Below, one piece after another: positions 1 through 5,761 of a stretch of 64,000 nucleotides of DNA. Positions within the stretch are counted from its first letter, which is position 1, and every line of letters begins with the position of its first letter. The position numbers were made by a program, and so were the translations under genes. The DNA comes from Desulfobulbaceae bacterium (GTDB lineage: Bacteria > Bacteroidota > Ignavibacteria > Kapaibacteriales > UBA2268): positions 1 through 64,000 of the forward strand of contig JAGXRP010000044.1 in assembly GCA_018335795.1 (NCBI GenBank). Direction: 5' to 3'. The notes under the pieces are model-generated. The model was given only the letters and a program-made list of their open reading frames with translations, did not search any database and was not told the DNA's origin.

Positions 1-993
1 TACAATGTTTTTGGCAATAGTATGTCACCTAAAATAACGTATAAATTTAAGAATGGGGTATGGAAAAAGCATTTCAAAGTTTACGATTATCTCGGTTCGC
101 TGAGATTCACGTTAGGGGAAGATAAGGCTTTGCTGAACTACAAGCAATACGAACCCTACGGCGAAACTATGCTCGACCTCTTCGGGCTGACTCGGCAGAG
201 CTATATCGGCAAGGAGAAGGAGACGGAAAACAACCTTGGTGACCACGGCGTCCGTAAGTACGACTATGAGACGGGACGATTCAATTCGATAGACCCGCTC
301 TTTGAGAAATACTACGGCTGGAGCCCGTATCAGTATAGCATGAATAATCCGATTTGGGCGAAAGATTTTGATGGAATGAAACTTGCTTTTTCAGGCAGTA
401 ACTCAGCAATTAATAAATCTTACTCTGTAATTAACGAAGGAACTGGTGGCTTTTTTGATGCTGTTACAAATACTGATGGAAATACAATTTTAGTATCAAC
501 AGATAAACAAGGACCTCAAACTTTTAGCCAACAAGAGTTTACCTCTGAAATGATGGTAGCAATTGATTTATCAAGACCCCTAATAAATATAAATTTATCA
601 GAATCAAATAATACTCTTATTGGCAACTATACAAGTCAAGAAATAGACATTGATGATGTATTAAACTTAGGTAATGGCATCGGTATAAATTCATTCTCAG
701 CTTTCATCCATGAAATTGCCGAACAAAGGGAAAAACAATATAATAATTTGCCAAATACTGTTTTAGGTTATAAGCAAGCTCATATGATCGGGGTTAATGC
801 AGAAGATCGTGTATCAGGAGCTCAAAGAATAAGTATTTTCGACAAAGCTCCATCAACAACCTACTTAAATTCTACTGGGTCAGGAAATCTAGATCTGCAA
901 TATAAAATTTTGGGTATAGGTGCAGGCACATCCAGAATAAGTACAATATCTATTCAAATAAATGCTAACAATGTTACTGGAGTTACAAGATGA
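1..993 (+). CDS. RHS repeat-associated core protein, 3' end, with toxin-like C-terminal domain (5' truncated by window)
   Basis: The reading frame is open from base 1, so the gene starts outside the window. The first ~115 residues are an RHS core end of the Bacteroidota type: YDYLGSLRFTLG, YEPYGE, YIGKEKE, YETGRFNSIDPL, then SPYQYSMNNPI and DFDGMK. In RHS proteins this core forms the end of a large shell, and the sequence after the NNPI/DPDG point is a variable toxin domain. Here the variable part is about 205 residues and I cannot name its family. It carries HEIAEQ at 709-726 and, downstream, AHMIGVNAED, which might be a metal site but is not a classical HExxH zincin motif. The stop overlaps the start of the next gene (ATGA), as toxin-immunity pairs often do. 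The core assignment is firm; the toxin activity is inferred. Confidence 0.85.
   Translation, partial: YNVFGNSMSPKITYKFKNGVWKKHFKVYDYLGSLRFTLGEDKALLNYKQYEPYGETMLDLFGLTRQSYIGKEKETENNLGDHGVRKYDYETGRFNSIDPLFEKYYGWSPYQYSMNNPIWAKDFDGMKLAFSGSNSAINKSYSVINEGTGGFFDAVTNTDGNTILVSTDKQGPQTFSQQEFTSEMMVAIDLSRPLININLSESNNTLIGNYTSQEIDIDDVLNLGNGIGINSFSAFIHEIAEQREKQYNNLPNTVLGYKQAHMIGVNAEDRVSGAQRISIFDKAPSTTYLNSTGSGNLDLQYKILGIGAGTSRISTISIQINANNVTGVTR
249..330 (+). repeat. RHS core tail segment, reference copy (R0) of the dispersed repeat
   Basis: This part of the live RHS gene encodes RKYDYETGRFNSIDPL followed by FEKYYGWSPYQ. Its sequence recurs, progressively degraded, at 2151-2210, 2747-2830, 3497-3540 and 4042-4092. 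The left boundary of the similarity is the same in all four (the tccgtaag / tccgcaag point, near 250), while the right boundary varies. It serves as the reference for the array described in the findings. Confidence 0.85.
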
Positions 994-1343
994 AGTATAT
1001 TTATTTATTTATTATATTGAATTTAACATCTATTGGATGTATTCAAAATAGATCAACTGAATGTCATGAAATCATAACATTTGAAAAACACCTTAAAATT
1101 ATTGAAAATTATGTTGTTTTTGACAGCCTTGATTTGTCGGTTAGAAGAACAGGTTCAGTTTTTTTTCTTGAAAACGTAACAGATATCCCTTCGGAATCTG
1201 ATGCGAATTTTTTTGGTAAAATGAATCCAACAAGAACAGATTACTTATTATGGTCCAATTGGTTTAATGAACATAAAGATTCATTATGCGAAATGAAATA
1301 TAAAGTTCTTATAGATAGTTCAACGAAATTAATTAATGAATAA
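990..1343 (+). CDS. Small putative lipoprotein, candidate immunity protein for the RHS C-terminal domain
   Basis: 117 residues starting at ATG 990, inside the stop codon of the RHS gene (ATGA overlap), so translation is coupled. The N-terminus is hydrophobic (MKYIYLFIILNLTSIGC) and ends in a plausible lipobox, LTSIGC, so the mature protein would be membrane-anchored in the envelope. The rest shows no family I recognise. Position and coupling are those of an immunity gene for a polymorphic toxin; a lipid-anchored immunity protein would fit a toxin acting in the periplasm. That role is inference from context only. Confidence 0.6.
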   Translation: MKYIYLFIILNLTSIGCIQNRSTECHEIITFEKHLKIIENYVVFDSLDLSVRRTGSVFFLENVTDIPSESDANFFGKMNPTRTDYLLWSNWFNEHKDSLCEMKYKVLIDSSTKLINE

Positions 1344-1362
1344 TTTCTCAATTTAGCTTGCA

Positions 1363-1630
1363 ATACAATGTTTTTGGCAATAGTATGTCACCTAAAATAT
1401 CGTACAAATATATTAATGGAGTATGGAAAAAGCACATAAAAGTTTACGATTATCTCGGTTCGCTGAGATTCACGTTAGGGGCAGATAGGGCTTTGCTGAA
1501 CTACAAGCAATACGAACCCTACGGTGAAACGATGCTCGACCTCTTCGGGCTGACACGGCAGAGCTATATCGCCAAGGAGAAAGAGCCGGAGAACAATCTT
1601 CAATATCTGACATTCCCTCTAACACCATAA
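1363..1630 (+). pseudogene. RHS core fragment (R1), second copy, truncated
   Basis: Bases 1363-1600 align without a gap to bases 1-238 at a constant offset of 1362, with scattered substitutions. The frame reads YDYLGSLRFTLG, YEPYGE and LTRQSYIAKEKEPENNL, then leaves RHS similarity at base 1600 and stops at 1630 after nine unrelated residues. The only in-frame start upstream is TTG 1358, so this is a displaced 3' piece and not a functional gene. It begins 19 bp after the stop of the candidate immunity gene. It ends at the point of the core just before the segment that reappears as R2 (2151-2210), so R1 and R2 look like two halves of one core split by the HicBA module. Confidence 0.85.
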
Positions 1631-1701
1631 GGAATTTAAGTGAAATATTAAATCCGCTGTTTCGTGGAACATTGAAGTAGATTGTATATAAAGGATTTGA
1701 T

Positions 1702-1908
1702 ATGGATGAGATAATTTTCAAGGTGGATGAGGAGTTAGAGGGCGGATATTCTGCTTCTGCACTCGGTTTCAGCATTGTAACCCAAGGCGATACTATGGAT
1801 GAATTAAAAAGCAACATTATTGATGCTATCAAATGCCATTTCGAAGTTGATATGCCCAAAGTTGTGCGGCTACATTTTGTCCACCACGAATTATTTTCAG
1901 TCTCTTGA
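1702..1908 (+). CDS. hicB: HicB-family antitoxin (module 1)
   Basis: 68 residues from ATG 1702, preceded by AGGA at 1691-1694. The partial RNase-H-like HicB fold is recognisable from VDEELEGGYSASALGFSIVT (GY.A...G....G pattern) followed by the helix GDTMDELKSNIIDAI. HicB neutralises the HicA ribonuclease and usually represses its own operon. The protein is short for HicB and has no separate C-terminal DNA-binding domain, as in many minimal forms. Its stop overlaps the TTG start of the next gene by 4 bp. The antitoxin-first order is the less common one for hicAB loci but is well known. Confidence 0.75.
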   Translation: MDEIIFKVDEELEGGYSASALGFSIVTQGDTMDELKSNIIDAIKCHFEVDMPKVVRLHFVHHELFSVS

Positions 1909-2150
1909 AAACCCCAAGGAACATAAGTGGCGTCGAACTTGCTAAGTTGTTGTCAATTTATGGTTATAGTATTAGTCGGCAAACCGGAAGTCACATTAGG
2001 CTAACAACGATTCAAAACGGCGAACATCACTTAAGCGTTCCAAGCCACAGCCCTCTTAAAATAGGCACATTAAATTCAATCATCAAAGAACTTTCAAGTC
2101 ACATCGGTAAGTCGAAACAAGAAATCTATAGCGAATTGTTAGACGCTTAA
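1905..2150 (+). CDS. hicA: HicA-family mRNA interferase toxin (module 1)
   Basis: 81 residues beginning at TTG 1905, which overlaps the hicB stop (TTGA). The double-stranded-RNA-binding-like HicA fold is clear: ISGVELAKLLSIYGYSISRQ, then the catalytic-histidine motif GSHIRL, and HHLSVPSHSPLKIGTLNSII (the usual H..P.H...L..GTL..I). HicA cleaves mRNA and is held by HicB. The stop at 2148-2150 is immediately followed by an RHS tail fragment with no spacer. Both genes look intact, so the module may still be functional. Confidence 0.8.
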   Translation: MKTPRNISGVELAKLLSIYGYSISRQTGSHIRLTTIQNGEHHLSVPSHSPLKIGTLNSIIKELSSHIGKSKQEIYSELLDA

Positions 2151-2210
2151 TCCGCCATCTGCAAGTATGACTACGAGATAGGACGATTCAATTCGATAGA
2201 CCCGCTGTGG
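2151..2210 (+). repeat. RHS core tail fragment R2
   Basis: Starts directly after the hicA stop. It encodes KYDYEIGRFNSIDPL in one frame, then diverges (WEHSCTS and stop). It is similar to 249-306 of the RHS gene with several substitutions. No start codon or ribosome-binding site serves it, so it is a non-coding remnant. Confidence 0.85.
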
Positions 2211-2291
2211 GAGCACTCTTGTACTTCATAAAATAAAATAAAATGCTTGGTGTCCTTAAACATAGTATGTTAGAATAAGAGTTGCTGAAAA

Positions 2292-2471
2292 ATGCTTGAA
2301 GTTAAGTACATCACAAATGATAAAGGTGAAAGAACCGATGTGGTAATGCCATTATCTGATTACATAGAAATCCTTGAAGAAATCGAGGATTTACGGGTGA
2401 TTGCCGAACGCAGTGGTGAAGAGCTGTTCACACATTCTGATGTCGAAAAGTTGCTCAAATCCGATGAATAG
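2292..2471 (+). CDS. Phd/YefM-type antitoxin (59 aa)
   Basis: 59-residue gene from ATG 2292 to TAG 2469-2471. The sequence reads MLEVKYITNDKGERTDVVMP, then LSDYIEILEEIEDL, and ends VEKLLKSDE. The VVMPLSDYIEILEEIEDL pattern (hydrophobic strand, then an acidic amphipathic helix) is typical of the C-terminal part of Phd/YefM or RelB-like antitoxins that wrap around RelE-family toxins. It overlaps the next gene by 8 bp (2464-2471). A full Phd DNA-binding N-terminus is absent or very short, so autoregulation may be weak. Confidence 0.65.
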   Translation: MLEVKYITNDKGERTDVVMPLSDYIEILEEIEDLRVIAERSGEELFTHSDVEKLLKSDE

Positions 2472-2724
2472 CTATCAGATTTTGTGGAAAAAATCGGCAG
2501 TAAAGGAGTTGCAGAAATTGCCTCCTGATATAGCTTGCAGTATCTTTTCTATAATTAGCGATTTATCTGCCGAACCAAGACCTCACAATTGCAAAAAGTT
2601 GATAAGCCTTGCTAATCATTATCGAATGCGTGTGGGCGATTATCGCGTAGTATATCGCGTTGAGGATGAAATTCTGGTAATTGAAATCATACGCATTGGG
2701 CATCGCAAGGATGTATATAGATAA
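2464..2724 (+). CDS. RelE/ParE-family toxin
   Basis: 86 residues from ATG 2464. Upstream TTG 2401 would also be in frame but lies deep inside the antitoxin gene. The RelE fold is recognisable: YQILWKKSAVKELQKLP, ISDLSAEPRPHNCKKL, YRMRVGDYRVVYRV and the terminal IIRIGHRKDVYR. The basic and aromatic residues at the C-terminus (R, H-R, Y) match the ribosome-dependent mRNA-cleaving site of RelE relatives. The coupling to the 59-residue acidic protein upstream makes this a standard antitoxin-toxin pair. It is intact and is followed 22 bp later by an RHS tail fragment. Confidence 0.8.
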   Translation: MNSYQILWKKSAVKELQKLPPDIACSIFSIISDLSAEPRPHNCKKLISLANHYRMRVGDYRVVYRVEDEILVIEIIRIGHRKDVYR

Positions 2725-2746
2725 TTATAAATTAAATGCCACTTCT

Positions 2747-2830
2747 GTCCGCAAATGCGGCTACGAGACGGGGCGATTCAATTCGATAGACCCGCTCTTT
2801 GAGAAATACTACGGCTGGAGCCCGTATCAG
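2747..2830 (+). repeat. RHS core tail fragment R3 (longest copy)
   Basis: Similar to 249-332 of the RHS gene. One frame reads KCGYETGRFNSIDPLFEKYY then GWSPYQ, and leaves RHS similarity at QKQRIK. It is the longest tail copy and retains the FEKYYGWSPYQ stretch that the other copies lost. It lies between the RelE-type toxin and the VapB-type antitoxin gene and has no own start site. Confidence 0.85.
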
Positions 2831-2899
2831 AAACAGAGAATAAAATACTTATTAAGTCAATTTGTCTTAACTTATTATGAAGTTTAAGTAGGAGCTATT

Positions 2900-3097
2900 A
2901 TGATAGCGGTAAGAAAAAAAATAGTGTCTAAGGAGTTGATAATTCCTGAGTTGGAGGAGTTCATCGGCAAAAATGTTGTGATTTATATAAATGAAGAAAG
3001 CGACAATGGTTCAAAGGAGGCTTTTTTTGATTGCATAAACAATATTGAAATTGATGAATTAGTCATCGAAAATTCTCGTGAGATAAGTGTTATATGA
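2900..3097 (+). CDS. VapB-like antitoxin
   Basis: 65 residues from ATG 2900 with a purine-rich AGGAG at 2889-2893. The segment SKELIIPELEEFIGKNVVIY resembles the short N-terminal strand region of small antitoxins paired with PIN toxins (DUF2281-like). The C-terminal half is acidic. The stop overlaps the start of vapC by 4 bp (ATGA), which is the main support for the role. The family itself is not certain. Confidence 0.65.
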   Translation: MIAVRKKIVSKELIIPELEEFIGKNVVIYINEESDNGSKEAFFDCINNIEIDELVIENSREISVI

Positions 3098-3477
3098 TAT
3101 TAGTAGATACGAACGTTATCATTGACTTCTGGAAGAATCCAACCGACTCTTCGAGACGTGTGTTTGAAAACGAAGAGGTTTTTGTCTGCGGAGTCGTTAA
3201 AGCTGAATTGCTTCACGGGGCTGTTGACGAGAACTCTTATGTAAAGATTAAGAAAGCCTTGGATTGCTTCCCCGAAATAGTTATTAGTAGCGAATTTTGG
3301 GATGATTTATCCGCAAATTTATTTAGATTAAAGAGAAAAGGTTTGACTGTACCATTCCAAGATGCCATGATTGCAACTATCGCCATTTCGAACTCACTCA
3401 GATTATGGACACTGGACAAGCACTTCTCTGTAATTAAATCTGTTTTAAAAGATTTAACGCTTTTCAGACTTGATTAA
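3094..3477 (+). CDS. vapC: VapC-family PIN-domain ribonuclease toxin
   Basis: 127 residues. The PIN domain acidic residues are all visible: D5 in MILVDTNVIIDF, the Glu of VVKAELLHGA, the Asp of PFQDAMIATIA, and the Asp of LWTLDKHF. These coordinate the metal used for RNA cleavage, typically of tRNA. The length is normal and no frameshift is present, so it should be active. It is coupled to the antitoxin upstream by a 4-bp overlap, and an RHS tail fragment follows 19 bp after the stop. Confidence 0.88.
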   Translation: MILVDTNVIIDFWKNPTDSSRRVFENEEVFVCGVVKAELLHGAVDENSYVKIKKALDCFPEIVISSEFWDDLSANLFRLKRKGLTVPFQDAMIATIAISNSLRLWTLDKHFSVIKSVLKDLTLFRLD

Positions 3478-3496
3478 ATATCTCACGGCATACCTC

Positions 3497-3540
3497 ATCC
3501 GCAAGTACGGCTACGAGACGGGACGATTTAATTCGATAGA
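3497..3540 (+). repeat. RHS core tail fragment R4
   Basis: 44 bp similar to 251-294 of the RHS gene, encoding RKYGYETGRFNSID before running into a stop (NR*). It has the same left boundary as the other tail copies and is the shortest of them. It separates vapC from the second HicBA pair. Confidence 0.8.
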
Positions 3541-3617
3541 CAATAGGTAGAGATTTCGCATTTACAATATTCGTTCGCTTTAAGTATCATATTATATATG
3601 TGAAATGGAGGTAATAG

Positions 3618-3842
3618 ATGAACTTAAAATTGACAATGAAATACGAGAAAGTACCTGAGGGCTATATCGGATACATTGATGAACTTCCGGGAGCGAATTC
3701 TCAAGGTGTCACGTTGGAGGAAGTGAAGGCAAATTTGCTTGAAGCAATTGATTTGGTGCTTGAAGCGAATCGCTACCTCGGCTCTTTGGACTCAACGAAA
3801 GAAATATATTTTCAAGAAGAACTTGAGTTAGTGACTAAATGA
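3618..3842 (+). CDS. hicB: HicB-family antitoxin (module 2)
   Basis: 74 residues from ATG 3618 with GGAGG at 3607-3611. It has the canonical HicB core YEKVPEGYIGYIDELPGANS, then QGVTLEEVKANLLEAIDLVL. It is not a recent duplicate of module 1: the two HicB proteins are clearly divergent, and the order of features around them differs. It overlaps hicA by 4 bp (ATGA). Confidence 0.82.
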   Translation: MNLKLTMKYEKVPEGYIGYIDELPGANSQGVTLEEVKANLLEAIDLVLEANRYLGSLDSTKEIYFQEELELVTK

Positions 3843-4033
3843 AACGTAAATTATTTATCGCTTTTTTGAAATCGAGCGGTTGTGAATTTTTACGTGAGGG
3901 TTCTAATCACTCATTGTACATTAATCTCGAAAATAAAAAAGCTTCGACCGTCCCAAGACATAGCGAGATAAATGATAATCTCGTTAGAAAAATCTGTAAA
4001 GATTTAGATATCCCCAACCCATACAAAAAATAA
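3839..4033 (+). CDS. hicA: HicA-family mRNA interferase toxin (module 2)
   Basis: 64 residues from ATG 3839. The HicA motifs are present: FLKSSGCEFLREGSNHSLYI (with the catalytic His in GSNHSLY) and STVPRHSEINDNLVRKICKD. This is the short type of HicA, preceded by its antitoxin gene. It is intact and followed 8 bp later by the last RHS tail fragment. Confidence 0.82.
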   Translation: MKRKLFIAFLKSSGCEFLREGSNHSLYINLENKKASTVPRHSEINDNLVRKICKDLDIPNPYKK

Positions 4034-4041
4034 ACAAAGAA

Positions 4042-4092
4042 CATCTGCAAGTATGACTACGAGATAGGACGACTCAGTTCGATAGCCCCGCT
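4042..4092 (+). repeat. RHS core tail fragment R5 (most decayed)
   Basis: About 51 bp similar to 249-299 of the RHS gene, reading KYDYEIGRLSSIAPL. Its first ~25 bases share the atctgcaagtatgactacga variant with R2, suggesting that R2 and R5 are more closely related to each other than to R3 and R4. Last recognisable RHS piece in the window. Confidence 0.75.
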
Positions 4093-4163
4093 ACTTTCAT
4101 TAATCCAAAATAAAACATTAGCAATGGTATCAATAAATTAATTTGTTGGATAAGGAAATTTGA

Positions 4164-4349
4164 GAGATAGGAACTGTAAATATACTTATAGAAGAGTACA
4201 AGGCTCTGATTGATGAGAATCGTATTCTTAAGAATCAAGATTTGTGCAATCACTTCCCTTCCTTCTCCTACAAATACAAAACGGATAATGCATCAATGAC
4301 ATTGGTATCAAAATCATTCCACCCATACCCTCAAATTAATTTATATTAA
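4164..4349 (+). pseudogene. Possible antitoxin gene remnant
   Basis: An open stretch without an ATG or strong start encodes VNILIEEYKALIDENRILKN and runs to a TAA at 4347-4349. The ILIEEYKALIDEN part resembles the helix of Phd/YefM-type antitoxins. The remainder (HFPSFSYKYKTDN and on) does not. Given that every other RHS fragment in this region is followed by a toxin-antitoxin pair, this may be what is left of a fifth one. Weak evidence: similarity is by eye over ~15 residues. Confidence 0.3.
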
Positions 4350-4698
4350 TGTTACGTCAATAGTTTATTAATGAAAAAAGCATTATATTTCATGTGCTGA
4401 ATATGACATTAATCGGGATAATAAGACAAGCGCACGAGCTTATTCAATTTGCTATCTCTTGTGTTGTTTCTATTAGCGGGTCATATGAGTAAAGAAATTT
4501 TACATGGGCTTATAGAATGTTCGAACTTACACTATTGACAAACTGATTTCTTACATTAAGTAATAACATTGTATTCACATACTTTGATTTTGACTTAAAT
4601 AGACTAGCCTACGTTTCCCTGAAAGAGATTTTAGAAACGAGCATCATAAATTTTGATTTGTAGATTTTATACATTTAACAAATGGATTAACTTTATAA
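4350..4698. other. Gene-free stretch between the RHS/TA array and the beta-helix gene
   Basis: About 350 bp, AT-rich, with stops in all frames and no RHS similarity. No tRNA, convincing promoter or terminator hairpin seen. It probably marks the right edge of the accessory region. Confidence 0.6.
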
Positions 4699-4710
4699 TT
4701 GGAGTCTATT

Positions 4711-5754
4711 ATGAAACAAGTTCTTTTCTTTCTAATTATGCTCTCATGGCATATCGGCTTATTCAGCCAATCAGCGATTACTATCACTTCTCAAAACGGA
4801 ACAACTAAAGTGGCGACTAATTTGATAAGTGCTATTGAGTTAGCTCAAACAGACGATATACTTTATTTACCCGCAGGAAATTTCGATCTCAAAAATGTAG
4901 TCGTAAACAAGAAATTGCACATCATAGGTGCAGGTTACAATCCCAAAATCAATGGAACTAACTCAGTTACATATTGTACAGGTACATTAACTATAACGGA
5001 TGCAGGTAGTGGCGGTTCTGTGCAAGGGATATATGTCTCGGGATCAATCCAATTTGGTACAAGCTTGGCTACTTCAAGCGTGAAAAATTATGTTATTCAA
5101 CGATGCTTTTTCAATGTTTTACTTTTGGGATATACTTGGGATGGTTTCAATGAAGCTGAAAATATTGTAGTTCGTGAAAATATTGTGGAAGGTGCCATTT
5201 TTGGAGGTAAGGCAAAAAATGTAATTGTAAGCAACAATTACTTAAGGCAAACAGGTGTTACAGCTCGTTTAGTAACACATTTTGCGAACGCGAAATTCTA
5301 CAACAACATTTTTGTCACGATTGATAACTATCCTTTCAATGGTATTTGGGGATGTATTTTCGAGAACAATATAGTAACATTTGGGAATTTTGGCTACGTA
5401 AATGCTTTTGAAAACAATCAATACCTCAATAACCTTTATTGTCACGAACCTGGTTTGAATGCAATCGGTGTGGTACGAAGCGAAGGTAATGTTTATATGC
5501 CTTTAGAAGATATATTTGTTAATTATACAGGTGGTCCTCTGAGTTTTGATGATAATTACCACCTTACACCAGCAGCACTTAGCGCTATTACCGGTACAGA
5601 TGGGACTCAGGTAGGTATTTATGGTACGACTAATCCATTTAAAGAACTTGGTATCCCTGTCAACCCTATAATTCAAACCAGTAAGGTAAGTTCTATGACA
5701 AACCCAAAAGGGCAACTGAAAATTGAATTCAAAGTTGAAGCACAAAATAAGTGA
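4711..5754 (+). CDS. Secreted right-handed beta-helix (pectate lyase-like) protein
   Basis: 347 residues from ATG 4711, six bases after a GGAG ribosome-binding site at 4701-4704; TTG 4699 is in frame but overlaps that site. A signal peptide (MKQVLFFLIMLSWHIGLFSQ) leads into a parallel beta-helix: SAIELAQTDDILYLPAGNFD, KKLHIIGAGYNP, then repeating N-rich rungs such as NVIVSNNYLRQTG, KFYNNIFVT and IFENNIVTFG. No pectate-lyase catalytic residues could be assigned, so it may be a surface or adhesion protein and not an enzyme. It lies just upstream of the large T9SS-type protein with a 7-bp gap and is probably co-transcribed with it. No sorting domain of its own is evident. Confidence 0.75.
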   Translation: MKQVLFFLIMLSWHIGLFSQSAITITSQNGTTKVATNLISAIELAQTDDILYLPAGNFDLKNVVVNKKLHIIGAGYNPKINGTNSVTYCTGTLTITDAGSGGSVQGIYVSGSIQFGTSLATSSVKNYVIQRCFFNVLLLGYTWDGFNEAENIVVRENIVEGAIFGGKAKNVIVSNNYLRQTGVTARLVTHFANAKFYNNIFVTIDNYPFNGIWGCIFENNIVTFGNFGYVNAFENNQYLNNLYCHEPGLNAIGVVRSEGNVYMPLEDIFVNYTGGPLSFDDNYHLTPAALSAITGTDGTQVGIYGTTNPFKELGIPVNPIIQTSKVSSMTNPKGQLKIEFKVEAQNK

Positions 5755-5761
5755 GGATAAT

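Noticed and set aside
22-330. Functional, separate small RHS gene starting at ATG 22
   Set aside because: The frame is open to the first base and the internal ATG encodes the middle of the RHS core, so this is the 3' end of a longer gene.
1470-1859. Minus-strand open frame of 129 codons across the RHS fragment and hicB
   Set aside because: It is the antisense of R1 and of hicB, has no recognisable family and no ribosome-binding site; both plus-strand readings are supported by homology.
2681-2887. 68-codon plus-strand open frame between relE and vapB
   Set aside because: It begins inside relE in another frame and simply reads through the RHS tail R3; it has no start signal.
2151-4092. RHS tail repeats as integron attC-like recombination sites between TA cassettes
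   Set aside because: The repeats are not imperfect palindromes, lack the attC core sites, clearly encode RHS core residues, and no integrase gene is present in the window.
4350-4698. tRNA or small RNA gene between the array and the beta-helix gene
   Set aside because: No cloverleaf arms, no T-loop GTTCRA motif and no terminator hairpin could be found.
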